This document shows, piece after piece, positions 34,855 through 42,008 of a stretch of 43,990 nt of DNA. Below the pieces are notes generated by a model. It saw nothing but the letters and a program-made list of their open reading frames with translations, did no database searches and had not been told where the DNA came from. The stretch is taken from NCBI GenBank assembly GCA_949298545.1, contig CASFWX010000024.1, forward strand, positions 1-43,990. Reading direction: 5' to 3'. Within the stretch, counting starts at the first letter, position 1, and every line of letters begins with the position of its first letter. The translations under genes were made by a program, and so were the position numbers. Source of the DNA: an uncultured Verrucomicrobiota bacterium. Lineage in GTDB: Bacteria > Verrucomicrobiota > Verrucomicrobiia > Opitutales > Intestinicryptomonadaceae.

Positions 34855-35853
34855 ATGAAGGAAATGATTTCAAATGTCAGGCAAATCGGAGGCATAGAAA
34901 CTTCGATTCTCGACAATGGCGCCGGGCGCGGTTCAAGAATAGCGTGGGTCAATACGGGTTCAAAGCTGAGATTCAAGCTGCTTTTGGATAGGGCGATGGA
35001 CATATCGGACGCCTTTTACGGAGAAAATTGCCTTTGCTGGTTGAGCGGAACCGGGCAAGTTCCTCCTGCCAAGTGCCGCGATTTCGACTGGCTTGGTCGT
35101 TTCGGAGGAGGTTTGCTGGTGACTTGCGGACTTTCCCACATAGGCCCGCCTGAATCTGATGGAATAAAAAATCGCTGTCTGCACGGCGATATAAGTTCAT
35201 GCGCGGCGGAAATAGAGTCTGTAAAACAGCCCGATCCGTACGCGGGAGACAATAAATTCAGCATAACGGGCGCAATGGACGAGGTTTCTGTTTTTGGCCC
35301 GCGCTTGCGCTTGCGCCGTACATTTTCGTGCGAATTGGGCAAAGCCCAAATACATTTGAGGGACGAAGTTTGCAATCTCGGGAACGAGAGCGCCCCGCAC
35401 ATGATGCTTTATCATTGCAATCTCGGCTGGCCGCTCGTCGGCGAGGATACCCTTCTGGAATGGAACGGCCCCTGGCGCCCGGCCAATCCGGACGATCCGT
35501 TTATGCGCGGGGGTTCAGACATAAAAATGTGCCGCCCGCCTTCCGATTTGCATTCGGGCGCGAAGGAATCGGTCGCTTTTATAAATCCCGAGCCCGATTC
35601 TGCCGGCAGATGTTCCTGTGGGGCTATCAATAAAAAACTCGGGCTTCGCTTAAAAATAGAATTTTTTAAAAATCAGCTGCCCTGCTTGGTGAATTGGCAG
35701 CACTGGGGGCGGCGCGAGTATGTCACCGGACTTGAACCGGGCACGAATTTCCCGATAGGACAAGCCGCCGCCGAGCGCGCGGGAGAGTTGATACGCCTCC
35801 AGCCTATGGAAACAAGAGTCTACGAATTGAAGTTTTCTATTGAGGAAATTTGA
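34855..35853 (+). CDS. DUF4432 / aldose 1-epimerase-family protein
   Basis: The 332-residue protein resembles the galactose-mutarotase-like fold of DUF4432: FKLLLDRAMDISDAFY, GGLLVTCGLSHIGPP, LHGDIS, MMLYHCNLGWPLV with the family His, and the end LEPGTNFPIGQAAAERAGELIRLQPMETRVYEL. These proteins bind sugars at a beta-sandwich cleft and are predicted to interconvert anomers or handle a sugar acid; the substrate has not been fixed for most of them. There is no signal peptide, so it is cytoplasmic. It is divergent from an AraC-type regulator, with 291 bp between the two starts. A TTGTTT/TAATAA pair (34820-34847) ends 7 nt before the ATG and would give a leaderless mRNA. Confidence 0.85.
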   Translation: MKEMISNVRQIGGIETSILDNGAGRGSRIAWVNTGSKLRFKLLLDRAMDISDAFYGENCLCWLSGTGQVPPAKCRDFDWLGRFGGGLLVTCGLSHIGPPESDGIKNRCLHGDISSCAAEIESVKQPDPYAGDNKFSITGAMDEVSVFGPRLRLRRTFSCELGKAQIHLRDEVCNLGNESAPHMMLYHCNLGWPLVGEDTLLEWNGPWRPANPDDPFMRGGSDIKMCRPPSDLHSGAKESVAFINPEPDSAGRCSCGAINKKLGLRLKIEFFKNQLPCLVNWQHWGRREYVTGLEPGTNFPIGQAAAERAGELIRLQPMETRVYELKFSIEEI

Positions 35854-35891
35854 GCGGGCTGCCTGCCTCTCATTTGTTTTCAGATTCTCCA

Positions 35892-35921
35892 GCTTGGCGT
35901 TTCACATGGAAAACGCCAAGC
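35892..35921. terminator. Strong stem-loop between convergent genes
   Basis: GCTTGGCGTTT (35892-35902) and AAACGCCAAGC (35911-35921) form a perfect 11-bp stem with an 8-nt loop. It lies in the 89-bp gap between the DUF4432 gene and the convergent nitroreductase gene and could stop transcription from both sides. No T-run follows on either strand, so it is not a textbook intrinsic terminator. Confidence 0.55.
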
Positions 35922-35942
35922 CGTCAAGGGCGAAACACTCGG

Positions 35943-36521
35943 TTATTTTGCAAAACCTACGGAATTGCAAATCATGGGAGTTTGCGTTCCGCTTAGTTTT
36001 AGTCCGCTGCGCAATTGGTCAATATCCATAGTTGTGTGGGGATATGTTCCCAATCCCGTTCCGGCGCAAAATATGGAAATATTCTGGGACACTATTCCTG
36101 CGTCCAGGCCGCTCCATCTATCGTTGAAATCCGAAACCAAAACGAGGCATATTGGAGCTTCAGACTGGCGCAAATCGCTTTGGGATACGAGTTCTAATGC
36201 GTGTTCTTTCGGCAGGTAAAGGTATGCGGCTTCTGGGGTGCAGACGTATATTTTTATATCCTGCCGGTTTAAGGCGGACGGGGCGGTTCGCTTCCCGGTA
36301 TCGGGGCGGTTGATTCCGTTAGCGGCAAAAAGGAGATCCGACAAATCTGCCATGGAGGGCATTCTTGACGAGAAAGACTTTGTCGAAGCGCGTTTTGAAA
36401 AAGCTTTCATGACGCATTCGCCGCGCTCCATGTTTGGAGAGGGAAGCTTCATAATTTCCCCTCCAAAGGAAATTGCGGCGATGGCATATAAAATTATGGA
36501 AATGGACGATATCAGCTTCAT
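35943..36521 (-). CDS. Nitroreductase-family flavoprotein with N-terminal signal peptide
   Basis: The 192-residue protein matches the small secreted nitroreductase group: after a signal-like segment (LISSISIILYAIAAISF) come MKLPSPNMERG, FSKRASTKSFSSR, LSDLLFAANGINRPDTGKRTAPSALNRQ, PEAAYLYLP, and the C-terminal GLDAGIVSQNISIFCAGTGLGT. The RRSxRxF-like and APSA-x-N segments bind FMN in the family. The reaction is NAD(P)H- or quinol-dependent reduction of an unknown substrate. An internal ATG at 36452 (MKLPSPN) is preceded by GGAGGGG with a 7-nt spacer, so a cytoplasmic form without the signal may also be made. Confidence 0.85.
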   Translation of the reverse strand: MKLISSISIILYAIAAISFGGEIMKLPSPNMERGECVMKAFSKRASTKSFSSRMPSMADLSDLLFAANGINRPDTGKRTAPSALNRQDIKIYVCTPEAAYLYLPKEHALELVSQSDLRQSEAPICLVLVSDFNDRWSGLDAGIVSQNISIFCAGTGLGTYPHTTMDIDQLRSGLKLSGTQTPMICNSVGFAK

Positions 36522-36540
36522 AAGGATAATTTTTTTCCAA

Positions 36541-36569
36541 AATTTACAGAGTTATTCGGGCATTGTAAA
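36541..36569 (-). promoter_or_regulatory. Candidate promoter of the nitroreductase gene
   Basis: On the minus strand TTTACA (36569-36564) and TAAATT (36546-36541) are separated by 17 nt. Transcription would begin near 36534, just before the ATG at 36521. A palindrome abuts the -35 on its upstream side. Confidence 0.5.
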
Positions 36570-36570
36570 G

Positions 36571-36588
36571 TTTGGATTTTTATCCAAA
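36571..36588. promoter_or_regulatory. 18-bp palindrome TTTGGAT-TTTT-ATCCAAA, putative operator
   Basis: The two 7-bp arms (36571-36577 and 36582-36588) are perfect reverse complements. The site lies 1 bp upstream of the nitroreductase -35, the usual place for an activator or an overlapping repressor. It could also be a hairpin, but no transcript is expected to cross it on the minus strand. Confidence 0.5.
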
Positions 36589-36896
36589 TAAAATTCGCGC
36601 GTTAATAATTTGTGACAAGGGCGAAAACTGTTTTGCATAAGATTCAGCGGGATTTTAATTTATTATGCGCCAACGAAAATAGTGTGGTATTTATACTTAA
36701 AAATATACCATTAAAAAATATTCGCAGTAAAAGTTTTTATGAGAAAACTGTAAGGACAACAAGGGGCGATTGGCTAGTTTTGGATAAAGCGACTTGTGAA
36801 GCATGCCTTTCCCATAGTTTCGTCTTTTTTTATATTTCAAGTATATCTTAATCAATAATAAGCAATAAAAATTATAGTCGGGAGTAAAAAAATGCG
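36589..36896. other. AT-rich intergenic stretch without a recognisable gene
   Basis: This is the rest of the 413-bp gap between the divergent nitroreductase and tetR genes. Open frames here have no ribosome site or family resemblance. A weak inverted repeat TGGTAT/ATACCA (36685-36690, 36705-36710) is present. The base composition is noticeably richer in A and T than the flanking genes. Confidence 0.6.
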
Positions 36897-36927
36897 TTGA
36901 CAAACCAAATGTTTTAACCATTTGATT
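36897..36927 (+). promoter_or_regulatory. Promoter with TetR-type operator before the efflux operon
   Basis: A consensus -35 TTGACA (36897-36902) is followed immediately by a 25-bp imperfect palindrome (36903-36927) with arms CAAATG (36906-36911) and CATTTG (36919-36924) around a 7-nt centre; 8 of 9 outer pairs and 2 of 3 inner pairs match. The -10 is weak (TTTGAT at 36921-36926, spacer 18). A repressor on the palindrome would block the promoter. The tetR ATG is 8 nt downstream, so the mRNA may be almost leaderless. Confidence 0.7.
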
Positions 36928-36934
36928 AAAAAAA

Positions 36935-37612
36935 ATGGTTGAAAAGAATTACATAGCCGAACTTTTTGCGGGCAAGTGTTGCGACGCCAAGGCAAAAATA
37001 ATAAAAGCTGCCCTCGAGGAGTTTGGAATACGCTCGCTTGCTGCTGCCCGCACGCGCCAGATAGCCGCCCGCGCAGGGGTAAACCATGCTGCCATCAACT
37101 ATTACTTCGGGGGGAAGAAGGAATTGTATCTCGAGATTGTCCGTCAAATAGCGGACTTCGACATGGACTATTCTATGCAATTTTATCGGCGGGGAGAGGA
37201 GTTGGCAGACAGTTCAGATCCGTCCCCGGAGGAGGCGCGGCGCATATTGGAGGATTATATAATCGGCCATCTTTGGCCTGAGGACAGCCAAATGAATTCT
37301 ATAATACGCCATGCCGTTCTCATAGTTACGCGCGAGGAGATGTATCAGACCGACGCTTTTGACATACTTTATGAAAATTGCTTCAAGCACGGCTATGCTT
37401 TTCTCGACAAAATGATTCAGATTGCTTCAAGGGGAAAGTTTAAAGGCATAGACTCCATCGTTACGGCTGAAATGCTGATGGGCTCCATAATTCTTTTCAA
37501 TTCAAATCGAGCCGCCTTCAAGCGCTTGAACAAGTGGGAAAAATTCGGTGATTCTGAGGTCGAAACCGTTAGGCTCAATTTCAAGAGATTGATAGAAAGC
37601 GTGTTGTCGTAA
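36935..37612 (+). CDS. TetR/AcrR-family repressor
   Basis: The 225-residue protein has the N-terminal TetR helix-turn-helix: AKIIKAALEEFGIRSLAAARTRQIAARAGVNHAAINYYFGGKKELYLEIV across about 19-68. The C-terminal ligand domain is of the CerR-like DUF1956 appearance, although it is divergent. It is the first gene of an efflux operon and begins next to a palindromic operator, so it should repress itself and acrA-acrB-oprM until an inducer binds. There is no Shine-Dalgarno before the ATG. The natural inducer is unknown. Confidence 0.92.
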   Translation: MVEKNYIAELFAGKCCDAKAKIIKAALEEFGIRSLAAARTRQIAARAGVNHAAINYYFGGKKELYLEIVRQIADFDMDYSMQFYRRGEELADSSDPSPEEARRILEDYIIGHLWPEDSQMNSIIRHAVLIVTREEMYQTDAFDILYENCFKHGYAFLDKMIQIASRGKFKGIDSIVTAEMLMGSIILFNSNRAAFKRLNKWEKFGDSEVETVRLNFKRLIESVLS

Positions 37613-37643
37613 GAATATTTTTCAGCCAAAAATTTCAAATAAG

Positions 37644-38810
37644 ATGAAGATGAAATACATGATATTGAGAAGCAAAGACATAGGGATAATAATGGCGGCG
37701 TGTTTCTGCGCGCTGTTTGCCGGCTGCCAGAAGAAGGAGGCTGCCGGAACAGCGGGAATGCCAATACCGGTAAAGTATGTGGAGCCTCAAAAGACAAACG
37801 TGGAATTTTGGGACGAATATACGGCCAGGCTCGAAGCCTTGGCGTATGTCGAATTGCGTTCCCGGGTTGAGGGATATCTCGAAAAGGTCCTCTTCACCGA
37901 AGGGCAGTATGTCAAGAAGGGCGATTTGCTTTTTGTGATAGACCCGCGCCCGTATCAGGCAGCTTTCGATTCCGCCAAGGCTTCCGTCAGGGAAGTCGAG
38001 GCGCGTTTGAGCCTGGCTGAAAGCAACCTTGCGCGCGGCAAGGAGCTCTTGGATTCGAAGGCGATCTCAAAGGAGACTTACGATACAAGGTACAGCGAAA
38101 AGATGTCCGCGCAAGCGGCCCTGCTGAACGCCAAAGCCCGCCTGCGCGAAGCCGAGCTCAATCTCGAGTTTACTGAAATCCGCGCGCCGATATCCGGAAG
38201 GGTCAGCGAGGCTCTGGTGGATCCCGGCAATCTCATAAGCGCCAATTCCACGCTTCTGACCACCATAGTCGACGATTCCATCGTGCAGGCGTATTTTGAA
38301 ATAAGCGAGCGCGACATTCTCGACTACAGGCAGAAAAAGCTCTTCGACAAGATCAACATAAAAGAGCGCAAGGGCCCGCCCGTGAAGATGAAAATAGGTT
38401 CCGCCGTCTATGACGGATCGCTGACTTACTACGACAACCGCCTCGGTTCGGAGACCTCGAGCTTGACCATGCGCGCGGATTTCGACAATTCCAACCGCTA
38501 CATATCGTCGGGCATGTTTGCCAAAGTCGAGGTTCAGAGCATGCCGTCGCACGAGGAGATGACCCTTCCAGAAGCCATAATCGGCACTGATTTGGTTGAG
38601 AGGTACGTGCTTGTGGTAAACAAGGACGACGTCGTCGAATACCGCCCGCTGAAGATAGGCAAGCTCATAGGCAAGGACCGCGTCGTTTACGAAGGCGTGA
38701 AGCCGGGCGAGCGCGTGATATCGAAGGGCATCCAAAGGGCTGTATCGGGAGTGAAGGTGTCCCCGTCGCCCGACGTTCCGGAGCCTTCCGAGAACGCGGA
38801 GGCGAAATAG
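37644..38810 (+). CDS. RND efflux periplasmic adaptor (membrane-fusion protein, AcrA family)
   Basis: The 388-residue protein has a lipoprotein signal ending ALFAGC (Cys near residue 28), so it is anchored in the inner membrane. It follows the family order: beta-barrel/lipoyl start with VELRSRVEGYLEKVLFTEGQYVKKGDLLFVIDPRPYQA, a helical hairpin (about 105-160, VEARLSLAESNLARGKELLDS), the second lipoyl half LEFTEIRAPISGRVSEALVDPGNLI, and the beta-barrel and membrane-proximal domains. It couples AcrB-type pumps to the outer channel. The ATG at 37644 is used; ATGs at 37650 and 37659 would also fit. It starts 31 nt after tetR with no second operator, so it is probably on the same mRNA. Confidence 0.94.
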   Translation: MKMKYMILRSKDIGIIMAACFCALFAGCQKKEAAGTAGMPIPVKYVEPQKTNVEFWDEYTARLEALAYVELRSRVEGYLEKVLFTEGQYVKKGDLLFVIDPRPYQAAFDSAKASVREVEARLSLAESNLARGKELLDSKAISKETYDTRYSEKMSAQAALLNAKARLREAELNLEFTEIRAPISGRVSEALVDPGNLISANSTLLTTIVDDSIVQAYFEISERDILDYRQKKLFDKINIKERKGPPVKMKIGSAVYDGSLTYYDNRLGSETSSLTMRADFDNSNRYISSGMFAKVEVQSMPSHEEMTLPEAIIGTDLVERYVLVVNKDDVVEYRPLKIGKLIGKDRVVYEGVKPGERVISKGIQRAVSGVKVSPSPDVPEPSENAEAK

Positions 38811-38851
38811 ACCCAAAGTTCCCCGCGGGGGCAAAATGCACATAGACGAAT

Positions 38852-41800
38852 ATGAAATTTTCACACTTTTTTATAGATAGGCCGATTTTTGCCGCGGTCG
38901 TTTCGATATTGATAACCCTGCTTGGAGTGGTGGGTTATGTCAGCCTTCCCGTCACGCAGTATCCGGACATAGTTCCGCCGACCGTTACGGTTACGACTTC
39001 GTATCCCGGCGCTTCTCCGGAAATTCTCATGGATACGGTAGTCGCTCCTCTCGAACAGGAAATCAACGGCGTCGAGAAGATGATTTACATGTCGAGCCAA
39101 TGCAACGCCGACGGCTCGGTGATGATAACCGTCACGTTCCAGCTGGGCACAAACATAGATATAGCCCAAGTTCAGGTTCAAAACAGGGTGTCCATGGCAA
39201 CGCCCAGGCTCCCGGAGGACGTCAGGAACATCGGCGTGGTTGTGAAAAAGCGTTCGCCTGACATGATTTTGGCGCTCAATATATATTCCCCCGACAAGAG
39301 CCGTTCCAAGCTTTACCTGACAAACTACGCCATAACGCAGCTGAACGACCGCCTCGCCCGAATCTACGGTGTCAGCGACGTGACGATTTACGGGGAGCGC
39401 CAATACAGCATGCGCGTATGGCTCGATCCCGAGAGGTTGTCGCACTTTAAGATGACGCCTTCCCAGGTCGTGGCTTCGCTGAGGGAGCAGAACCAGCAGG
39501 TTGCCGCCGGGAAGCTGAACCAGCCTCCGATAGCCTCTCCCGATGCCGCGCACGAGCTGATAATCAACACCCAGGGGCGCTTGAGCACGCCGGAGGAGTT
39601 TGAGAATATAATCATAAAGTACAGTTCCGACGGGAAGGTCGTCCGCCTGAAGGACGTCGCGCGGCTCGAGTTGGGGGCATACACTTACAGCGACGAATCC
39701 TATCTGAGCGGCACTCCGGCTGTTAACTTGGCGCTGTACCAGTTGCCGGGGACCAACGCTCTCGATACTGCAAAGCGCATACGCGCGGAAATAGAGGAGA
39801 TGAAAAAAGATTTTCCAACGGGCGTAGATTATTACATTCCCTTCGACAATACCGAGTATATATCCGATTCCGTGGACGCCGTTTACCACACGATTTTCGA
39901 GGCGGTGCTGCTGGTCGTATTCGTCGTTATTCTCTTCCTCCAGAATTGGAGGGCGGCGGTAATACCGCTATTTGCGATACCGGTTTCGCTCATCGGAACA
40001 TTTTTCTTCATGTCGCTTTTCGGGTTCTCGATAAACAATCTTTCGCTTTTTGGATTGGTGCTCGCGATAGGGATAGTCGTCGACGACGCCATCGTTGTAG
40101 TCGAGAACGTCGAGAGGAACATGCGCGACGGGCTCGACGCAAAGGAGGCTACGAAAAAGGCGATGACCCAGGTGCAGGGCGCCCTCATAGCGATTGTTCT
40201 GGTGCTTTCGAGCGTATTTATCCCGACGGCGTTCGTCGAGGGAATTTCCGGGCAGTTTTACAGGCAGTTCGCGCTCACCATAGCAGTGTCCACGATACTT
40301 TCCGGGGTGGTTTCCCTCACTCTTTCGCCCGCCCTATGCGCCATAATGCTCCGCCACCACGATAAGCCCGACTTGCTGACTAAAATTCAAAACTTTTTGT
40401 TTGGCTGGTTTTTCAAGGGTTTCAATGCGGCGTTTGAATGGGTTTCTGAAAAGTACGGCAATCTCGTAAAGCGAATAGTGAGGTTTTCTCTGCTTGTGCT
40501 GGTGTGCTACGCCGGGCTTTTAGGTTTGACAGCCTGGCTTTTCGACATAACTCCCACAGGCTTCATTCCGAAGCAGGATACGGGATACATGTTTATAACC
40601 GTCCAGCTTCCCGACGGCTCGACGCTCGATCAAACAGACAAGGTCATGGCGAAGATACAGCGCATATTAAAGCCCGTCGACGGGATAAGGGATTTCATGA
40701 CGGTCGTCGGCTTGAATCTTGCCAACATATCGAAGACTTCCAACGCCGGGGCGATGTTCCTGAGGCTCGAGCCCAAAGACGTGCGCATAAAGAAGGGAAT
40801 AACGCTCGACGGGCTCCTTGCAAAAGTTTACATGATGCTCTACAAGGAGGTTCCGGAAGCCTCGTGCTTCGTGCTGACGCCTCCCGCCGTCAACGGCATA
40901 GGCACTGGCGGGGACTTTAAGGCCCAAATTGAGGACAAAGTCGGATATGGCATCAGGGCGGTTGAAAAGTACACAAAAGCCATTGCCGCCGAGGCCATGA
41001 AATATCCCGAGATAGCGCTTGCGTTCACGACGTACAGAGTGTCCTCCCCCCAGCTTTATGTGGACATAGACCGCGAGCGCGCGCAGAAGCTGAATGTTCC
41101 TATATCGTCGATTTTTGAAACTATGCAATTCAATCTCGGATCTGTCTACGTCAACGACTTCAATATTCTCAACCGCGTTTACCGCGTCATGGCGCAGGCG
41201 GAAGGTTCGGAACGCGCGGACATATCCGACATTTACAACTTGAAAGTTCAAAATGTCCGCGGCGAGAACGTTCCGCTCGGATCCGTTGCGGAGGTTCGCC
41301 GCACGATGGGCCCCGAGCGCGTGTCCAGGTACAACCTCTATCCGACCGCCGAGCTCATGGGGAATTTGAACCAGGGGTACAGCACCGGCCAGGCGATGAA
41401 GGTTATAGAGGAGGTTGCCGCAAAGGTTCTCCCCGAAGGCATGGGCTTGGAATGGACGGATTTGGCATATCAGGAGAAGCAGGTCGGGAACACTGCCATG
41501 ATGATATTCTCGCTTTGCGTGGTGTTTGTATTCCTGCTTTTGGCAGCCCTTTACGAAAGCTGGAAACTTCCGCTTTCGGTGATATTGGTTGTGCCGCTGG
41601 TTTTGCTTTTCGCAATAGCCGGGGTGCTGTTGCGCGGCATGGACAACAATGTCATGACGCAGATAGGATTTGTCGTGCTGATAGGCTTGGCGTGCAAAAA
41701 CGCGATATTGATAGTGGAGTTTGCAAAGCAGAGGCAGGAGAGGGGGCAGGACGTCGTGACGGCTGTCAGCACGGCGTCTAAGAACAGGCTCCGACCGATA

Positions 41801-42007
41801 CTGATGACGTCGTTCGCGTTTATCTTGGGGGTGGTTCCATTGGCGTTTGCGAGCGGATCGGCTTCGGAGCTCCGCCAGGCCTTGGGAACGTCGGTATTTT
41901 TCGGAATGCTTGGCGTGACTTTCTTCGGCTTGATTTTTACACCCGTATTCTTTTATATAATCAGGAAAAACTACAGGGCGCCCGAGGCGCCGACGGAGGG
42001 GAAATAA
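38852..42007 (+). CDS. RND multidrug efflux transporter (HAE1 family, AcrB-like)
   Basis: The 1051-residue protein is a proton-driven inner-membrane pump. It has the canonical start FSHFFIDRPIFAAVVSI, 12 membrane segments with large periplasmic loops after the first and seventh, and the proton-relay residues D411 and D412 in GIVVDDAIVVVENVERNM with K949 in GLACKNAILIVEFAKQ. Other signatures are TSYPGASPEILMDTVVAPLEQEINGV and PILMTSFAFILGVVPLAFASG. These make it a hydrophobic/amphiphilic drug-type (HAE1) pump, not a heavy-metal (HME) pump. The substrates are not predictable. It is the third gene of tetR-acrA-acrB-oprM; a short palindrome CCCCGCGGGG lies in the 41-nt gap before it. Confidence 0.97.
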   Translation: MKFSHFFIDRPIFAAVVSILITLLGVVGYVSLPVTQYPDIVPPTVTVTTSYPGASPEILMDTVVAPLEQEINGVEKMIYMSSQCNADGSVMITVTFQLGTNIDIAQVQVQNRVSMATPRLPEDVRNIGVVVKKRSPDMILALNIYSPDKSRSKLYLTNYAITQLNDRLARIYGVSDVTIYGERQYSMRVWLDPERLSHFKMTPSQVVASLREQNQQVAAGKLNQPPIASPDAAHELIINTQGRLSTPEEFENIIIKYSSDGKVVRLKDVARLELGAYTYSDESYLSGTPAVNLALYQLPGTNALDTAKRIRAEIEEMKKDFPTGVDYYIPFDNTEYISDSVDAVYHTIFEAVLLVVFVVILFLQNWRAAVIPLFAIPVSLIGTFFFMSLFGFSINNLSLFGLVLAIGIVVDDAIVVVENVERNMRDGLDAKEATKKAMTQVQGALIAIVLVLSSVFIPTAFVEGISGQFYRQFALTIAVSTILSGVVSLTLSPALCAIMLRHHDKPDLLTKIQNFLFGWFFKGFNAAFEWVSEKYGNLVKRIVRFSLLVLVCYAGLLGLTAWLFDITPTGFIPKQDTGYMFITVQLPDGSTLDQTDKVMAKIQRILKPVDGIRDFMTVVGLNLANISKTSNAGAMFLRLEPKDVRIKKGITLDGLLAKVYMMLYKEVPEASCFVLTPPAVNGIGTGGDFKAQIEDKVGYGIRAVEKYTKAIAAEAMKYPEIALAFTTYRVSSPQLYVDIDRERAQKLNVPISSIFETMQFNLGSVYVNDFNILNRVYRVMAQAEGSERADISDIYNLKVQNVRGENVPLGSVAEVRRTMGPERVSRYNLYPTAELMGNLNQGYSTGQAMKVIEEVAAKVLPEGMGLEWTDLAYQEKQVGNTAMMIFSLCVVFVFLLLAALYESWKLPLSVILVVPLVLLFAIAGVLLRGMDNNVMTQIGFVVLIGLACKNAILIVEFAKQRQERGQDVVTAVSTASKNRLRPILMTSFAFILGVVPLAFASGSASELRQALGTSVFFGMLGVTFFGLIFTPVFFYIIRKNYRAPEAPTEGK

Positions 42008-42008
42008 A

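Noticed and set aside
36612..36851. 79-codon plus-strand frame in the AT-rich gap before tetR
   Set aside because: GTG start without a ribosome site and an unstructured composition; AT-rich intergenic DNA readily yields such frames.
38861..39889. 342-codon minus-strand frame opposite the first third of the acrB-like gene
   Set aside because: It mirrors codon periodicity of the true gene and has no start site, ribosome site or recognisable domain.
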